A stretch of 64,000 bases of DNA from Zygnema cylindricum (taxonomy: Eukaryota; Streptophyta; Zygnematophyceae; Zygnematales; Zygnemataceae), in NCBI GenBank assembly GCA_037447655.1, contig JBBHKE010002255.1:63203-127202 (forward strand), in the 5' to 3' direction. This document shows positions 45,134 through 56,147 of the stretch, one piece after another. The notes beneath the pieces are model-generated. The model had not been told where the DNA came from and made no database searches. It was given only the letters and a program-made list of their open reading frames with translations. Each line of letters begins with the position of its first letter. Position 1 is the first letter of the stretch. Made by a program: the position numbers and the translations under genes.

Positions 45134-45616
45134 TGATTGTTTGTTTTTCTCTCCTTCAACATTTATCAGTCACAAATTGACGTTATAATAATCCTTTTGT
45201 TAGAATATGGGGAAATGTTTTTTTTTTTCTCTTCTCACTTACTTGAATGCCCACATGTTTTGTAAAATAATTAGGCTTTTTTCAATTCGAAAGATTCTAT
45301 TGGGACCCTCCTACCTTTTCGTATATCAGTTAGTTTTTTACTTTATTTCAACCTTAAGTCTTGTAACTAGATTCCCTAGTTGTAGAACAGATGAGGATCC
45401 TTTTCAGTAAATATAGTTTATATGTATTGCATGTGGTATATAGTAGCTTTGACCGAGATTAACTATTTTGACCGATTCCATATGTCGTCATTGACAAATA
45501 CTTCTTGTGTGCAATATGAGCAATTGTTTTGGGGCCTAACAAGAGAAGAACAAGATTTTTTTTTTTTAAGACCTTTTATTTGTTTGAAGTGCATGTTTTT
45601 AAGATGACGTCCTATA

Positions 45617-46160
45617 CTGCCAATTTCTCTACTAGTTTAAAGGAAATTATTGGTATTACTGAAATATTGATGATACTAATTAAGCGCAGAGAGACATTGC
45701 TGTTTCTAAGCCCACTTCATTGATTATTGTTATCCAACAATATTATATGATTTTTGGCCAAAAAAAGTCCTGACCGTATGAGTGATATTAACCCTAACTC
45801 GGATAGACTGTGTATACCGGCAATCGTGTCGAGTTATTGGACGGTCACCATTTAAAACTCATCGGTTTTCACTACGATAAAATAAGTTTTGCATTGTGGC
45901 TCGGTATGTGCCACCTAATGAAATTGTTTAATCAACACTAGTTTATGTTTATTTGGAAAGTCGCACCCAAATGAGTGTTATTAAGGCTGACTGCGTTCGG
46001 CTGCATAATCTGCCCATCTGATTATAGATATTTAATCGTCGCCGTTGAAAATACATCCGTTTTCTAAAACACCGATATATGTTTTGCTACTCGATTCTTT
46101 TTGAGACACTTAATAAAATAGTTTTAACAACACTCACTTATGAGTGTTTCAAGAAAATGC
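45617..46160. repeat. Dispersed repeat family 2, copy 2
   Basis: Shares CTACTAG-x-TTAAAGGAA, GCAGAGAGACATTGCTG, TATGATTTTTGGCCAAAAAA and AAGGCTGACTGCG blocks with 9,505-9,740 and 52,685-53,050. The copy at 52.7 kb is its paralogue by segmental duplication; the 9.5-kb copy is an independent insertion. Confidence 0.5.
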
Positions 46161-46779
46161 TCACTCTAGTTAAAACAGTTAACAATATTTAGAGAAGGCA
46201 GTACTTGCCACAATTGATGTGGACATCCCCCAAATGCAGATTAATGGCTTCGTGTGCCCTGTTTCTAGCGTCCTTCGTGCTTATAGTACTGGACCTCTGT
46301 GCTTTAAAATACTGTTTATCGTTTATCTCAGTTTTGAATAAAATATCGAAGTTTAATCGAAACTTTACTGACTTTGATGTGACGCCAGAATCATATTGTA
46401 TTCTTCTCAGTAGTACAAGGCGATGTCGTGTTACTGAAAAAGACGTAAAAGATCTTTAAGCTATAAAAGGTTAGTGTTCGAACAATAGTCAAGAGGGTCA
46501 AGTCAGAGGGTAACTTGCTGCCCTTTGGCTATAGTAACTCAAAACAGTTTTGTGGAAAAGGTGTAATATAATCATTTTTTTGTGCATGGAAACGGAAAAC
46601 GAGAAAGTCTTCTTTGCTTGGGAAAGTCATTCAGTGGAGAACGATGCTACTTTCGTCACTATTAGATATATGTCAGTTACAAAAAAAAGAACAGTATGCT
46701 GAAAATGGTTGGAGCAACTTCAGTTTTTTAATTTTCTTTTAAATAGTCTGACTTCAGGGATGGATGGACCGTCCATCAT

Positions 46780-46930
46780 TTTTAGAGTTAATAACACTAA
46801 TTCAGTTGCGATTATTTTAAGCCAAAAAAAACACAAAATAGTGTTAATAATACTATGTAAGGACGTGCACTACAATCTGCCACGCCCCCTTGCACTAAAT
46901 TAGTATTGTTAACTCTAATTTGGCATTAAC
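46780..46930. repeat. Dispersed repeat family 2, inverted partial copy
   Basis: Plus-strand GCCAAAAAAAACACAAAATAGTG and CACTAAATTAGTATTG, with a translated shadow (KKHKIV ... PRPLALN) that mirrors the 9.6-kb copy read on the other strand (KNHKIV ... PRLSTLN). It lies immediately left of the long MITE. Confidence 0.4.
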
Positions 46931-46934
46931 ACTA

Positions 46935-47449
46935 CACCGTGAATCGCTATTAGCATGTTGAACGCTAATTGAGGTACCCTGTTTTTTTGGGCAAATTCTC
47001 AAATAGAATTAAACATTCTAAATGTTTCTACACGTTATTTGAGGTAGCCCATTAAATAGGATTCATGACTCTAATATAGTGCCATTATAAATAGTGTGGT
47101 GTACGGAGTGTCAGACGTACTATTTTGTACATTTTCAAGTAGAAAAGCACATAAAAAACATTCACGCTGTCCCGTAGTCGCGCTAACATGTAATTGCGTA
47201 GATATTTTCTGGCATACGCGGATGTCAAAAAAACGCGACGGCGTACGATTTGAGCTTTTTTTTTATGCACATATTTTAGTGTGGAGATACTATGCTCCAA
47301 AATTTTTACAAAGCAATGTGCAAATTAGAGTATACGAAAAATTAGAATAAAAATTATTTCCACATAAAACGACATTCTCAAATAGCTTAAATGTTGCTAA
47401 TTGTTTTATTACGCTATTTCTTTCATTACGCTAATAGCGATTCACGGTG
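46935..47449. mobile_element. TA-target MITE, long form (515 bp)
   Basis: Ends CACCGTGAATCGCTATTAG and CTAATAGCGATTCACGGTG are perfect inverted repeats over 19 bp, flanked by TA at 46,933-46,934 and 47,450-47,451. The interior matches the 31,359 element and, inverted, the 55,562 element (AATAGTGTGGTGTACGG, TGTCAGACG). No transposase. It is one of the sequences separating duplication units B and C. Confidence 0.85.
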
Positions 47450-48056
47450 TAATATCAACTGTTGGTGTAGCTAGGTCTGTTATCCTCACCACACCACTAG
47501 GTATACGTCAGTTACAGAAAATGAACAGTAACCGGAGACGATTGAGCAAGTTAAGCTCGTGGATTTATTTTTTTTAAGTTTCGCAGTAATTTTAAACTTC
47601 TACATTTTGAGTATGAAATAATAGCGAAAATATTTTCCACGCGCACGAGAACAAGGTTGTCAAAACCAACAAAGGAGAAGTTGAGGATAAAGATGTTCCA
47701 ACACCTTTTCTACTTTAGAAGTTCATACGGGTCGAGACTAATGTAGTCTTCACTAATATTCCACAACGGCATCCGAGAGCAGTAGAGTCTGCTCACTATA
47801 AATGGCAGCAATGGTGAATTGAGCGTTGCAATGCGTATCGGGCAGAAGCGCGAGACGCCGACAATTGGTAGATGCATACCGAGTTACCGACGCATGCCAC
47901 GTGGATGGTTTTGAAAGAATGGCCGAAACGTCGATGATCACCTTGTCGGCCTTTTCTGTTTCCAACATTCTGTCGACGTGACAATAGGCAAAAGCGGGGG
48001 ATGCTGCAATGTCGATTTGTTTTCTCATCAGTTTCATTGGCGATACGCCAGTTTTG

Positions 48057-48116
48057 ATGACGTGACGATTACGCCATATCCCGCGAAACGAATACCATAG
48101 TACTTTGCCACGTGGC
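48057..48116 (+). promoter_or_regulatory. Upstream element of mTERF C: TGACGTGACG and G-box
   Basis: TGACGTGACG (48,057-48,066) and CCACGTGGC (48,108-48,116), 337 bp before the mTERF C ATG, repeating the arrangement upstream of copies A and B. A second CCACGTGG lies about 210 bp further upstream at about 47,898. Confidence 0.5.
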
Positions 48117-48444
48117 TTAAACAGTTACTCACTTAGGTTCACATGTGTTGCTGCCCACTGGAACTAACGCTGAAACTGTGCCACTGGAAATCCACTACAC
48201 CTGCAAGTCCAATCAAAATTGAACATGTTTTGTACGGATGCACGGAAACATTTGAATTTCGATTCAAATCGACCGTCAAAGGTTGGTTGACTTTGCTCAT
48301 TAACTAGACGGCCGGCACATTTGTTGACATTTTAGATTTTTAGACATCACTTTCCGCCAAAACATTTCCTTTTTCTGCTCTCCCTTCTCTTCCATTCCCC
48401 TGCTGCTATTCTCCTCTCCTTTCTCACTCCCCCTCGGCCATCCG

Positions 48445-49737
48445 ATGGCCTGCGCGTCCTTGCGCTCCCTCCGTCCGTTCTCTCGCTCTCTCGCTTCTCT
48501 CCTCGCTTTGCTCTCTCCGTCCAGCCGGCCGCCAGCTCTCCCTCCACACGTGCCACAAGCCAAGCCAGCCGCACCCCCCCACCACTCCTCCTGGCAGCAG
48601 TTCGCCCGCCTGCACTGTCGCCCTCGCCGCCCACCCAAGGCCCGATGCGAGGCCGAAGACCAGCCCGGGGCGGGGGGCGGGGAAGGGCACGCCGCAAAAC
48701 CAGGAGGGGATGCGGCAGAGGGACGAGGCCACGTGGCAAGGGGGAGAGAGCACGAGGCAGGGCCAGAAGATGACGTGGCAGATGTCACCAAGATTCTGCT
48801 CAGTCTGGGATGCTCCAAGCCGCAGTTGGAGCGGCTTCTGAAGAAACATTCTGTCGACCTTGTGAAATACAAACAGCATATTCTTAGGAAGGCAGCCCTT
48901 TTCAGCCAGTATGGAGTCGACTCACAACAGTTCTTTAAAGCTTTGGAAAGAGATTCTCGTCCAAATCGAAGTTTCCTTTCTGGTACAGATGAGCAACATG
49001 AATCCGTACTCAACTATCTCCAAGGCACTTTGAAAGTGCAAAATCTGGGAAAAATGATTCCTACGTACCCTATGATCGTAAACTACCTTCCTGCCACTCT
49101 TGAGTCCAAATTGCAGCTGTGGGCGAGTCTAGATGTGCCCATCACTGCTGCTATGTTGGAGAAGTACCCAACCATATTATCATACAGTTATAAATTCGTT
49201 AAAGAAGGGATAGAGGGAGTCAAAGCCATTTTTCCCGATCCACTCGGTGTTACTATTCTCTCGAAATTTCCTATCCTTGGTTGTAAAGCCCCCCGAGCCT
49301 TGCAACAAAGGGCCAAAGGGCTACACGAGTTATTTGGCAATGACATTGCAAAACGGCTTTTGTTGAAGCAACCGAACCTTCTCATAACTCCAACTTCCAC
49401 AATGCAACACACGTGCAAACAGCTTCAACAACATTTCGGAGAAGAGAGTGGCCTGAAAATGATTTGGATATTTCCAGGGCTATTAGGCTCCTCCTGGGAT
49501 ACCCTCGGCCCAAAATTGGAGTTTTTGGTGAAGGAAATGGGACGCAGCATAGAGGATGTGGCTGCCTACCCAAAGGTTCTACATTTCTCTCTTGAGAAGC
49601 GATTGAAGCCACGTTATGATGCCCTGATGAAGGCCAAAATAGAGATCGTTGACTATTCGTTAACAAATATTTTCGACCCAACTAATGAGGCATTCGAAAG
49701 AAGATTCGGTGTTTCGTTAACGCGGCATAAAGTGTGA
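48445..49737 (+). CDS. mTERF family protein, copy C
   Basis: An intronless frame of 430 codons from ATG 48,445. Residues 1-16 differ from A and B (MACASLRSLRPFSRSL), then the targeting-type region is again nearly identical (DNA 48,494-48,753). mTERF repeats carry YPMIV, YPTIL, FPILG, QPNLL, FPGLL, YPKVL and end with SLEKRLKPRY. In the repeats it is closer to A than to B (shared FKALERDSRPNRSF), although its flanks pair with B, which suggests exchange between copies. No break is seen. Family role: organellar nucleic-acid binding, inferred. Confidence 0.85.
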   Translation: MACASLRSLRPFSRSLASLLALLSPSSRPPALPPHVPQAKPAAPPHHSSWQQFARLHCRPRRPPKARCEAEDQPGAGGGEGHAAKPGGDAAEGRGHVARGREHEAGPEDDVADVTKILLSLGCSKPQLERLLKKHSVDLVKYKQHILRKAALFSQYGVDSQQFFKALERDSRPNRSFLSGTDEQHESVLNYLQGTLKVQNLGKMIPTYPMIVNYLPATLESKLQLWASLDVPITAAMLEKYPTILSYSYKFVKEGIEGVKAIFPDPLGVTILSKFPILGCKAPRALQQRAKGLHELFGNDIAKRLLLKQPNLLITPTSTMQHTCKQLQQHFGEESGLKMIWIFPGLLGSSWDTLGPKLEFLVKEMGRSIEDVAAYPKVLHFSLEKRLKPRYDALMKAKIEIVDYSLTNIFDPTNEAFERRFGVSLTRHKV

Positions 49738-50691
49738 GCACAAAACCTTTTGCACTCTCTCATCATGATTTATCCTTCGGAAATGTGTTTGCTTGTCTTC
49801 ATGCTTTCATGTTTGGTACTCGTTCATTCTTGCTGCTTGGTGATGCTATGAAAAATGAAATTTGTTCATTGTTGTCAATTTCATTTGTGGAATCATCGTT
49901 TTTGGTTCTGTTATATGCCCTTGTCATCTTATGTCCCAACTTTGAAAGAGTGAACTTACACTTGGAGATATGTACTTGTACTTCTGTAGGTGAAGATGAA
50001 GAGGTTCTGAAGGGAGGATGAAAGGAAACATTGCCGTGTTGTTGTGTGTTGAGGTGCTCTTCCACCATTACAAGTTAGTACCACTTAAACTTGCTTGTTT
50101 CCTCGCTTTTTATGGAGGCGAGCGATACCGAGATTGCCAAATTTCTGTGGATAATGTGTTAGTAAATGTGTGATTATTAGCGGGATGCTTTTGTGGAGCT
50201 TGTTAAGGTGGTTGACGAGGGAGGATCCATTTTTTCGCTCTGGTATAGGTCTCCTTGTCGCTAAACTAGTTGCCCCTAGAAACACCAATTTCCTGTTGTT
50301 TTTGGATGAATGATTCAAATTTTTGTGACATTGTTTACTATGATTTTTGTCATACATTAGGTTTGGAATAGAATTGAATTCGACTTTTAGGAGTTTGTTT
50401 AGTTTGTACAAAGTAGAGTTGAATGTCAATTGTTACATTAAAACTTTTGATTTCTTTTCCTGCAAATGTTGTCCTTCTCCCCTTAGTGAACAGCCGAAGA
50501 TCCACTGGTCTTTTTCATCATGAGTAATATTTAAAGAATCTAATGAAATAGTCACTATTCTTGCAACTTTTCTTTGTTGCATATGGTTCTTTTTGAGAAT
50601 ATGGGGTATCACTATCTTCTTCACAAGTTCACTTTTGTTGTTTTTGTTTGACTGCAGAACCACCAGTTCGAAAATCATGCCTTGAAAACTG

Positions 50692-52290
50692 ATGAAGCGA
50701 CATTGTCATGCTGTCGTGAAGGCAAATATTGTGGGGAATTGACATTCCTTTTTTACAATCTTCAATCCAACAACGTTGTATTTGATTACAAATTTGGAGT
50801 TCTTTAGTGTGTTCAAAAATGTATGTGCAAAACATTTATTCTTCTGTTATGTATTTAGCCTTGCTATGAAAGGTGATAGCTTCCTTTCATGTTTTTCATC
50901 GGCACTCGTTTTAATGTCTGCTTGTCGCCCCGTATTCCATTGGTATTTATTTCACTTTGTACACTGTGGTGAGGCTGTAACATTGTATTCCGAGTTTCAT
51001 AGGAGGAAGGGATTGGAAGGATGTTAGAGTGTAAAAGGGAGAGATAATTGGTTGTTTCTGGTTTTTAGGCGATGGAATTGATGTCATCTATGTTTGTGTA
51101 TTGTCGAATGGGTAATAACTGGTTGCTGAAAAAAGAAGAACATAAAAGGAACATAAGAAATTGTGATGTGAGTTTAAGTACCCAACGTTTTTTGTATTTT
51201 CTGAACAAAAAACGTTGGGTACTTAACGGTAGATGAATGCCAATAATGGCGATATTTGGGTGGTTTTTAAACAAAAACTTACTGATGTTGGTCGGTTGTA
51301 TAAAAAGTGTTCACTATCAATTTCATGGTTTGGTTTTTCTTGAGAAAATCTGAGTTACAATTTTGCAGTTTGATTTTTTAGGAAAAATCAAATAACATGT
51401 GGTTTTTTAAGAAACTTCAATAACCATAAATGGTTTGAAGTTTTCTTATTTGGCTATTTTCTCTTACTTCATTTTTACTTTGGATTTTATTTTCAGGTGG
51501 ATATTCTGAAAATGGACATAGAAGGTGGAGAGTTTGGAGGTGTTGCTGGATGGAAAGAGGCTCAACGTCCACCCAAAGTTTGTCAGGTATAGCGCTTTTT
51601 TTTTCTCCTTTATTTATTCTTTTATTCCCCGTTCTTATTCTTGTATTCGTATATTCTTTTGTTGTTGTGTTCTTGCATTCTTGTACTTTTGTATTCTCGT
51701 ATTCTTTCATTCTTAGTCATATATTTGTATGTTTTAATATTCTTAGATTCTTATGTTGTTATACACCTAAATTTTTCTATTCGTATTTGTATTCGTGTTC
51801 TTTTTCTTTTTCTTTCTGATACATGTGAGAGGAGTAAGCAAAAAAAAAACAAATCATAGAATGAATTAATCAAGTTATACATTGACTTCTTTTCTGTATG
51901 GAGTTTTTGAAAATAAAAATTTAAATTCTGGTTTCTTTGTGACAACAGCTTCCCGTTTGTAAGTTTTTACGGAAATCCTGATTCTAGAAGTGAGAACAAG
52001 CTCAGTATTCATAAGCTTGAAGGAGTTTAAACCATAGTATATAGAAAGTTAGGTCTTTTTTTATGTACCTTTGTACATGCCTTTTACATGTCCTTCTCCC
52101 TTATCTTTTTATGTAGATTCTTGTCGTATTTCACGGGAGACTTTTTTAAAAAGGAGAAGAACTAAGTTCTTTGGAATTTGGGCGATGGAAAGTCCCGGAT
52201 TTGTACTTGCTGCTTGCGATTTCGACGGATTCAATTCCGATGATTATTTGTTTTTCTCTCCTTCAACATGTATCAGTCACAAATTGACAT
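50692..52290 (+). pseudogene. METTL24/Methyltransf_22-like fragment (unit C), disrupted
   Basis: Homologue of the unit B fragment. The first exon-like segment (ATG 50,692, MKRHCHAVVKANIVG) hits an in-frame TGA where unit B continues into a membrane segment. The MDIEGG exon 51,497-51,586 is intact (VDILKMDIEGGEFGG ... PPKVCQ, 90 bp, same splice sites). The next exon from 52,117 reads ILVVFHGRLF and then a TAA at 52,147-52,149; a neighbouring frame carries a plausible continuation, GFVLAACDFDGFNSDDYLFF. Two independent breaks mark it as a pseudogene. The exon coding the acidic motif is better preserved than the rest. Confidence 0.6.
51174..51226. repeat. Perfect 22-bp inverted repeat (hairpin)
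   Basis: Arms 51,174-51,195 and 51,205-51,226 are perfect inverse copies (outer TTAAGTACCCAACG, inner TTTTTTGT) around a 9-base loop ATTTTCTGA. The homologous place in unit B (about 44,030-44,080) has the left arm and loop but a different sequence in place of the right arm. Confidence 0.9.
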
Positions 52291-52684
52291 AATGTAATTC
52301 TTTTCTTAGGGTCTTATCTCATTAAGAAACGTAAGGATGATCTTGTCCCTTGGGGATATTTTGTGACATTTGTCGCAGGTCGAGAAAGGGAAAAACGGGA
52401 AAAGAAGCCTTTTCTTTCTCTTTTAACCAAATTTGAAGGCTAGTATGTTTAATAAAATAATTAGGCGTTTTCCCAATTCGGAAGTTTCCATCGGGAGCCT
52501 CCTACCTTTTTGTATATCAGGTAGGATTTTACTTTAGTTCAACATTTAGTCTCTTAACTAGATTTCCTAGTTGTCAACCAGATGTTGATCCTTTTCAGTA
52601 AAGTCCCTTAGTTTATATGTACAGCCTGTGTGTATAGCCTGTGGTAGACTGAGACTCCATGTGTCTCCATCTGTCTTCTCTAGC

Positions 52685-53050
52685 TGCCCATCACTATTAG
52701 TGTAAAGGAATTACTGGTAATACCGAAAAATTAGTGTTAATGATACTTACTAAGGGTAAAGAGAAATGGTCGTTTCTGAGTACACCCCATAGACAGTGTT
52801 ATCAACACTGTCGTATGATTTTCGGCCAGAAAAGTCGCGTCCGCCTTAGTGTTATTAAGGCTGACTGCGATTGGCTGCGAATTCTGCCCATCGGATTTAG
52901 AGTTGTTGAATCATCACCGTTGAAAATGTATTTGTTTTCACTACACTAATATATGTTTTGCCACTTGGTTCATTATGAAGCACTTAGTAAAAGTGTTTTA
53001 TTAACACTAACTTATGAATGTGTCTAGAAAATGCCCACTCTAATTATCAA
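52685..53050. repeat. Dispersed repeat family 2, copy 3
   Basis: CTATTAGTGTAAAGGAATTA at the left, then GTAAAGAGAAATGG, TATGATTTTCGGCCAGAAAA and AAGGCTGACTGCGATTGGCTG. Paralogous to 45,617-46,160. Confidence 0.5.
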
Positions 53051-53489
53051 CAATTCAACACTATGTAGTGAAGGGTAGTACTTGTCACAACTGATGTGGA
53101 CATCACCCAAATGCAGACGAAAGGCTCCTTGTACCCTATTTCTACCGTCTTTTGTGCTTAAAGTACTGTACCTCTGTACTTTTAACATACTGCTGATTGT
53201 TTATCACTGTATTGAATGAAATATCGAAGTTTGGATCAAAACTTTTCTGACCTCGATACGACGCAAGATTCATATGTATTTTCGCAAAAGTACAATGCTA
53301 TGTAGTATTACTAAAAAAACGAAAAAAAAACTTGTAAAAAGTAGTGGGGTAACTGTACAAATAATTGCCGAGGCGACTTGCTACCCTTTGGTAATAGTAG
53401 CTGTGAACAATTTTATTAAAAAGGTGTAACGGTAAACACTTTTTGTGTACATGGAAACTTGAAAACGAAAAAGGCAAGTTGAAGGTAAG

Positions 53490-55561
53490 AAATGTCATAA
53501 AAAATCAAAGCAAGCAAATATAGAACAACATTGCGAATAAAACACTATCAGCGAACATGACAGAGCAAGGACGCGGAAAAAAAATCAACACAAAACAGAC
53601 AACAAAATATAAAACCCTAATAAAGACCACCAAAACAACACTGGAGATAACTGAACTTCGGGAAGCCCCTCCTGTTAACTCCCCAATCTCGGTGGAGCAC
53701 GCCGATGGTAACCGTCATTATAATAGTGCCAGGATTGTTTGTCCCTCTCGTCTTCTTTCCGAACGTTTTTACGATCCGAAATCGTCCACATCGCACCGAT
53801 GAGGAGAGAAAGGGAGAGAGAGTCGGAGAGAGAGAGAGGGAGAGGGAGGAAGGGGGGAGGAGAGAGAGGGAGAGAACCCTCGACTGTTTGTCTTGTGCTG
53901 CAACTTGCCACTGAAGTTGCAGTTGGGAGAATATCTTGTGAAGAAAATTTACTTTCTCAACAGAGTTTAGTGTGGGGTTTAATACAAACTACGTTCCTAA
54001 GGTCCATAAGTTTATTAAAGTTTTCTCTTAAGTTGACTTATAATGAAGTTTTAAGGTTCTTAAACTGAATTAATGTTTATTTCTTGGTATTTAGGTAAGT
54101 CGATTGATGTTTTAAGTAAATTTTGGTTGAAGTACAGTGATTTGAGGATTTTCTTACTGCTTTTTTATCGAACATTTTGTTTCTTACCAGTTGTATTTGG
54201 TTCGGTTTGTAGTTTCATTTTCACATTTTAATTTTATTTCTGGTCTTAGTTTTTGGTTAACTGGTCCGGTAGACTTTGTTTTTTTATGTATACTTTGTTT
54301 TTTTTCTGTTTAACTTTTTTGTAGGTTTTATTCGTAGAAGATTTCCTTTACGTTTCTTGAATTTTGTAAAAAAAAACATTTTGTTTTTTGTAATTTAACT
54401 TCAAGAAAGTTTTAATTTTCTACTTTTTGAATTTAGGAATGGTTTCTGAATCTTCTCAAAAGCTTACGTTTTAGTTTTAGGTTTTAAGTTTTTTCTGTAT
54501 TTGGGACAACTGAAAATGAGGAAAATATGTTAATTTGAGAAGATTTTAGATTTAAAAAAAATAACTCGTTTCCTTTTTGGAGCATTTACCGGGTTTCTTC
54601 TCCTCTTTTTGTGTACATGCTGGTCAACCAGATAAAAATAGTAATAATAAAACAGAAATTGAATAATGATACAAAAAGCATTCGAAATCGAACTATCGAT
54701 TTAAAACCGTAGAAAAAGATGGATTCAAAGAGGGCTTATACTTCATATTGGAAAATACACTGCAAATCGCTACCAGTGTTACCAATAGGGACATTTTTCA
54801 GGCACTAGATCGCCTTTATTTTCATGTTGAGTTCTGTTTTTGTTTTAATTTTTGGGTGTTTTTTTTTAGGGGAACAATTGAAATATGAAGCTCTCGCCTT
54901 TCAATTTATAACTTTTATCGTTAAGAGTTGAGTATTTCGTTTCAAGAGAATGAAACTTTACTGAAAAAAAAAGATGAAATGAAACTTTTTTGATTGGCAA
55001 ACAAGATATAAGGATCATATAGGAATCGATATGTTACAACTTGAAATAATACAATGACTATGTATTGATATGACATATAATAGAAAATTAACATAATCAT
55101 ATAGAAACTTATGAACATAAGAATATTATAATATTATAATACGTAATCGGAATGGGTACGGAGTGTCACAAATCTTGTCGAATCACCGATATTCGATGAA
55201 TTTATAATCATTGTTATTGTTATCATTATTATTACTTTAGTTATCATTGATACTATTCTTATCACTAGTATTATAATTATTATTTTGACAAAACTGTTGA
55301 TTCAATTGGTAGACGTCGTGCGAAATAAATTAGAGGATTTTTCATAGATGTTTCATTCGTACTATGCGCACGGAAAAGTATTTTGAAGAAGAACGCATAT
55401 GCGCAGTATTTAAAATTTCACATTTTTTAAAATACGTTGACCGACTTTGACTTATTATATAATAAAAATACGGAAAACTCCAAAAAAAAAAATCAGAATA
55501 AAATACAATACGACATCTTAAACGATTAAAGTATATCCGTACATACCATGGAAATGAAGTA
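53490..55561. other. AT-rich stretch, no gene recognised
   Basis: A GA-rich tract at 53,800-53,875 and an adjacent GC-richer segment (53,640-53,790) resemble a plant promoter or leader, but no coding exon could be recognised. From 53,950 the DNA is AT-rich with stops in every frame. Confidence 0.35.
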
Positions 55562-56053
55562 CATTGCGAATCGTAATTCGAGTAGAGAAAAAATTAGAGT
55601 AAAAATAGAAAAAAAAATATTAGAGTTATGAACTCTAATTTGAGTTACAACTTTTTCAAAAAAGAATTTTACTCTAATTTGGGCGTAAATTTGGGAGCTG
55701 AATATATCCATTGTAAATTAAGTACAAGTACAGAATCTGACAAAACATACAGTTTCACATCATCATGACGTTTGCATTACGCGGTTTGTTAAAACGCAGT
55801 TACATGAAAACGGCATGTACTAAATCATTATTTGTACTTTTTTACTTAATAAAGTACAATTTTGCACCGTCAGACACCGACCGTACACCACACTATTTAA
55901 AACGGAACTGTATTAGAGTTATTAACGCTCATTCAAAAAGTACATTAAATAAAATAAAGGATAACTTAGAATAATGTACTCTATTTACAGTGATAGAGTC
56001 AAAATTAGGGGTGACGGAATTAGCGTAGAAAATTCTAATTGCGATTCGCGGTG
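55562..56053. mobile_element. TA-target MITE, long form, inverted (492 bp)
   Basis: Left end CATTGCGAATCG, right end CGATTCGCGGTG, TA on both sides (55,560-55,561; 56,054-56,055). The interior read on the other strand (ATAGTGTGGTGTACGG ... TGTCTGACGG) matches the long-form elements at 31,359 and 46,935. Confidence 0.75.
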
Positions 56054-56147
56054 TAACGTATATTTTTTTAAAAAAATTACGTACATACCACCTGTCCGTA
56101 CAGTATACATTCGTACTTTACATATGTTCGTACAAATACATTCCGTA

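Larger units (their letters stand above)
40560..46650 (+). repeat. Segmental duplication unit B
   Basis: Collinear with 47,800-53,490 (unit C): upstream region, mTERF gene, 3' flank, methyltransferase first exon, MDIEGG exon, next exon, dispersed repeat family 2 and a TTTTGTG-x-ATGGAAAC block near the end. The offset between copies falls from about 7,230 to about 6,870 bp along the unit because of indels. The 46,650-47,800 gap between units holds the long MITE. Confidence 0.8.
47800..53490 (+). repeat. Segmental duplication unit C
   Basis: Downstream copy of unit B in direct orientation (see 40,560-46,650). It differs by indels, the hairpin at 51,174-51,226, and replaced sequence around 52,300-52,430. 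Confidence 0.8.

Noticed and set aside
34149-49013. Antisense open frames of 180-237 codons over the 5' part of all three mTERF genes
   Set aside because: The underlying 260-bp block is extremely GC-rich and nearly identical in the copies, so stop-free antisense frames are expected. They show no family motif and end where composition changes.
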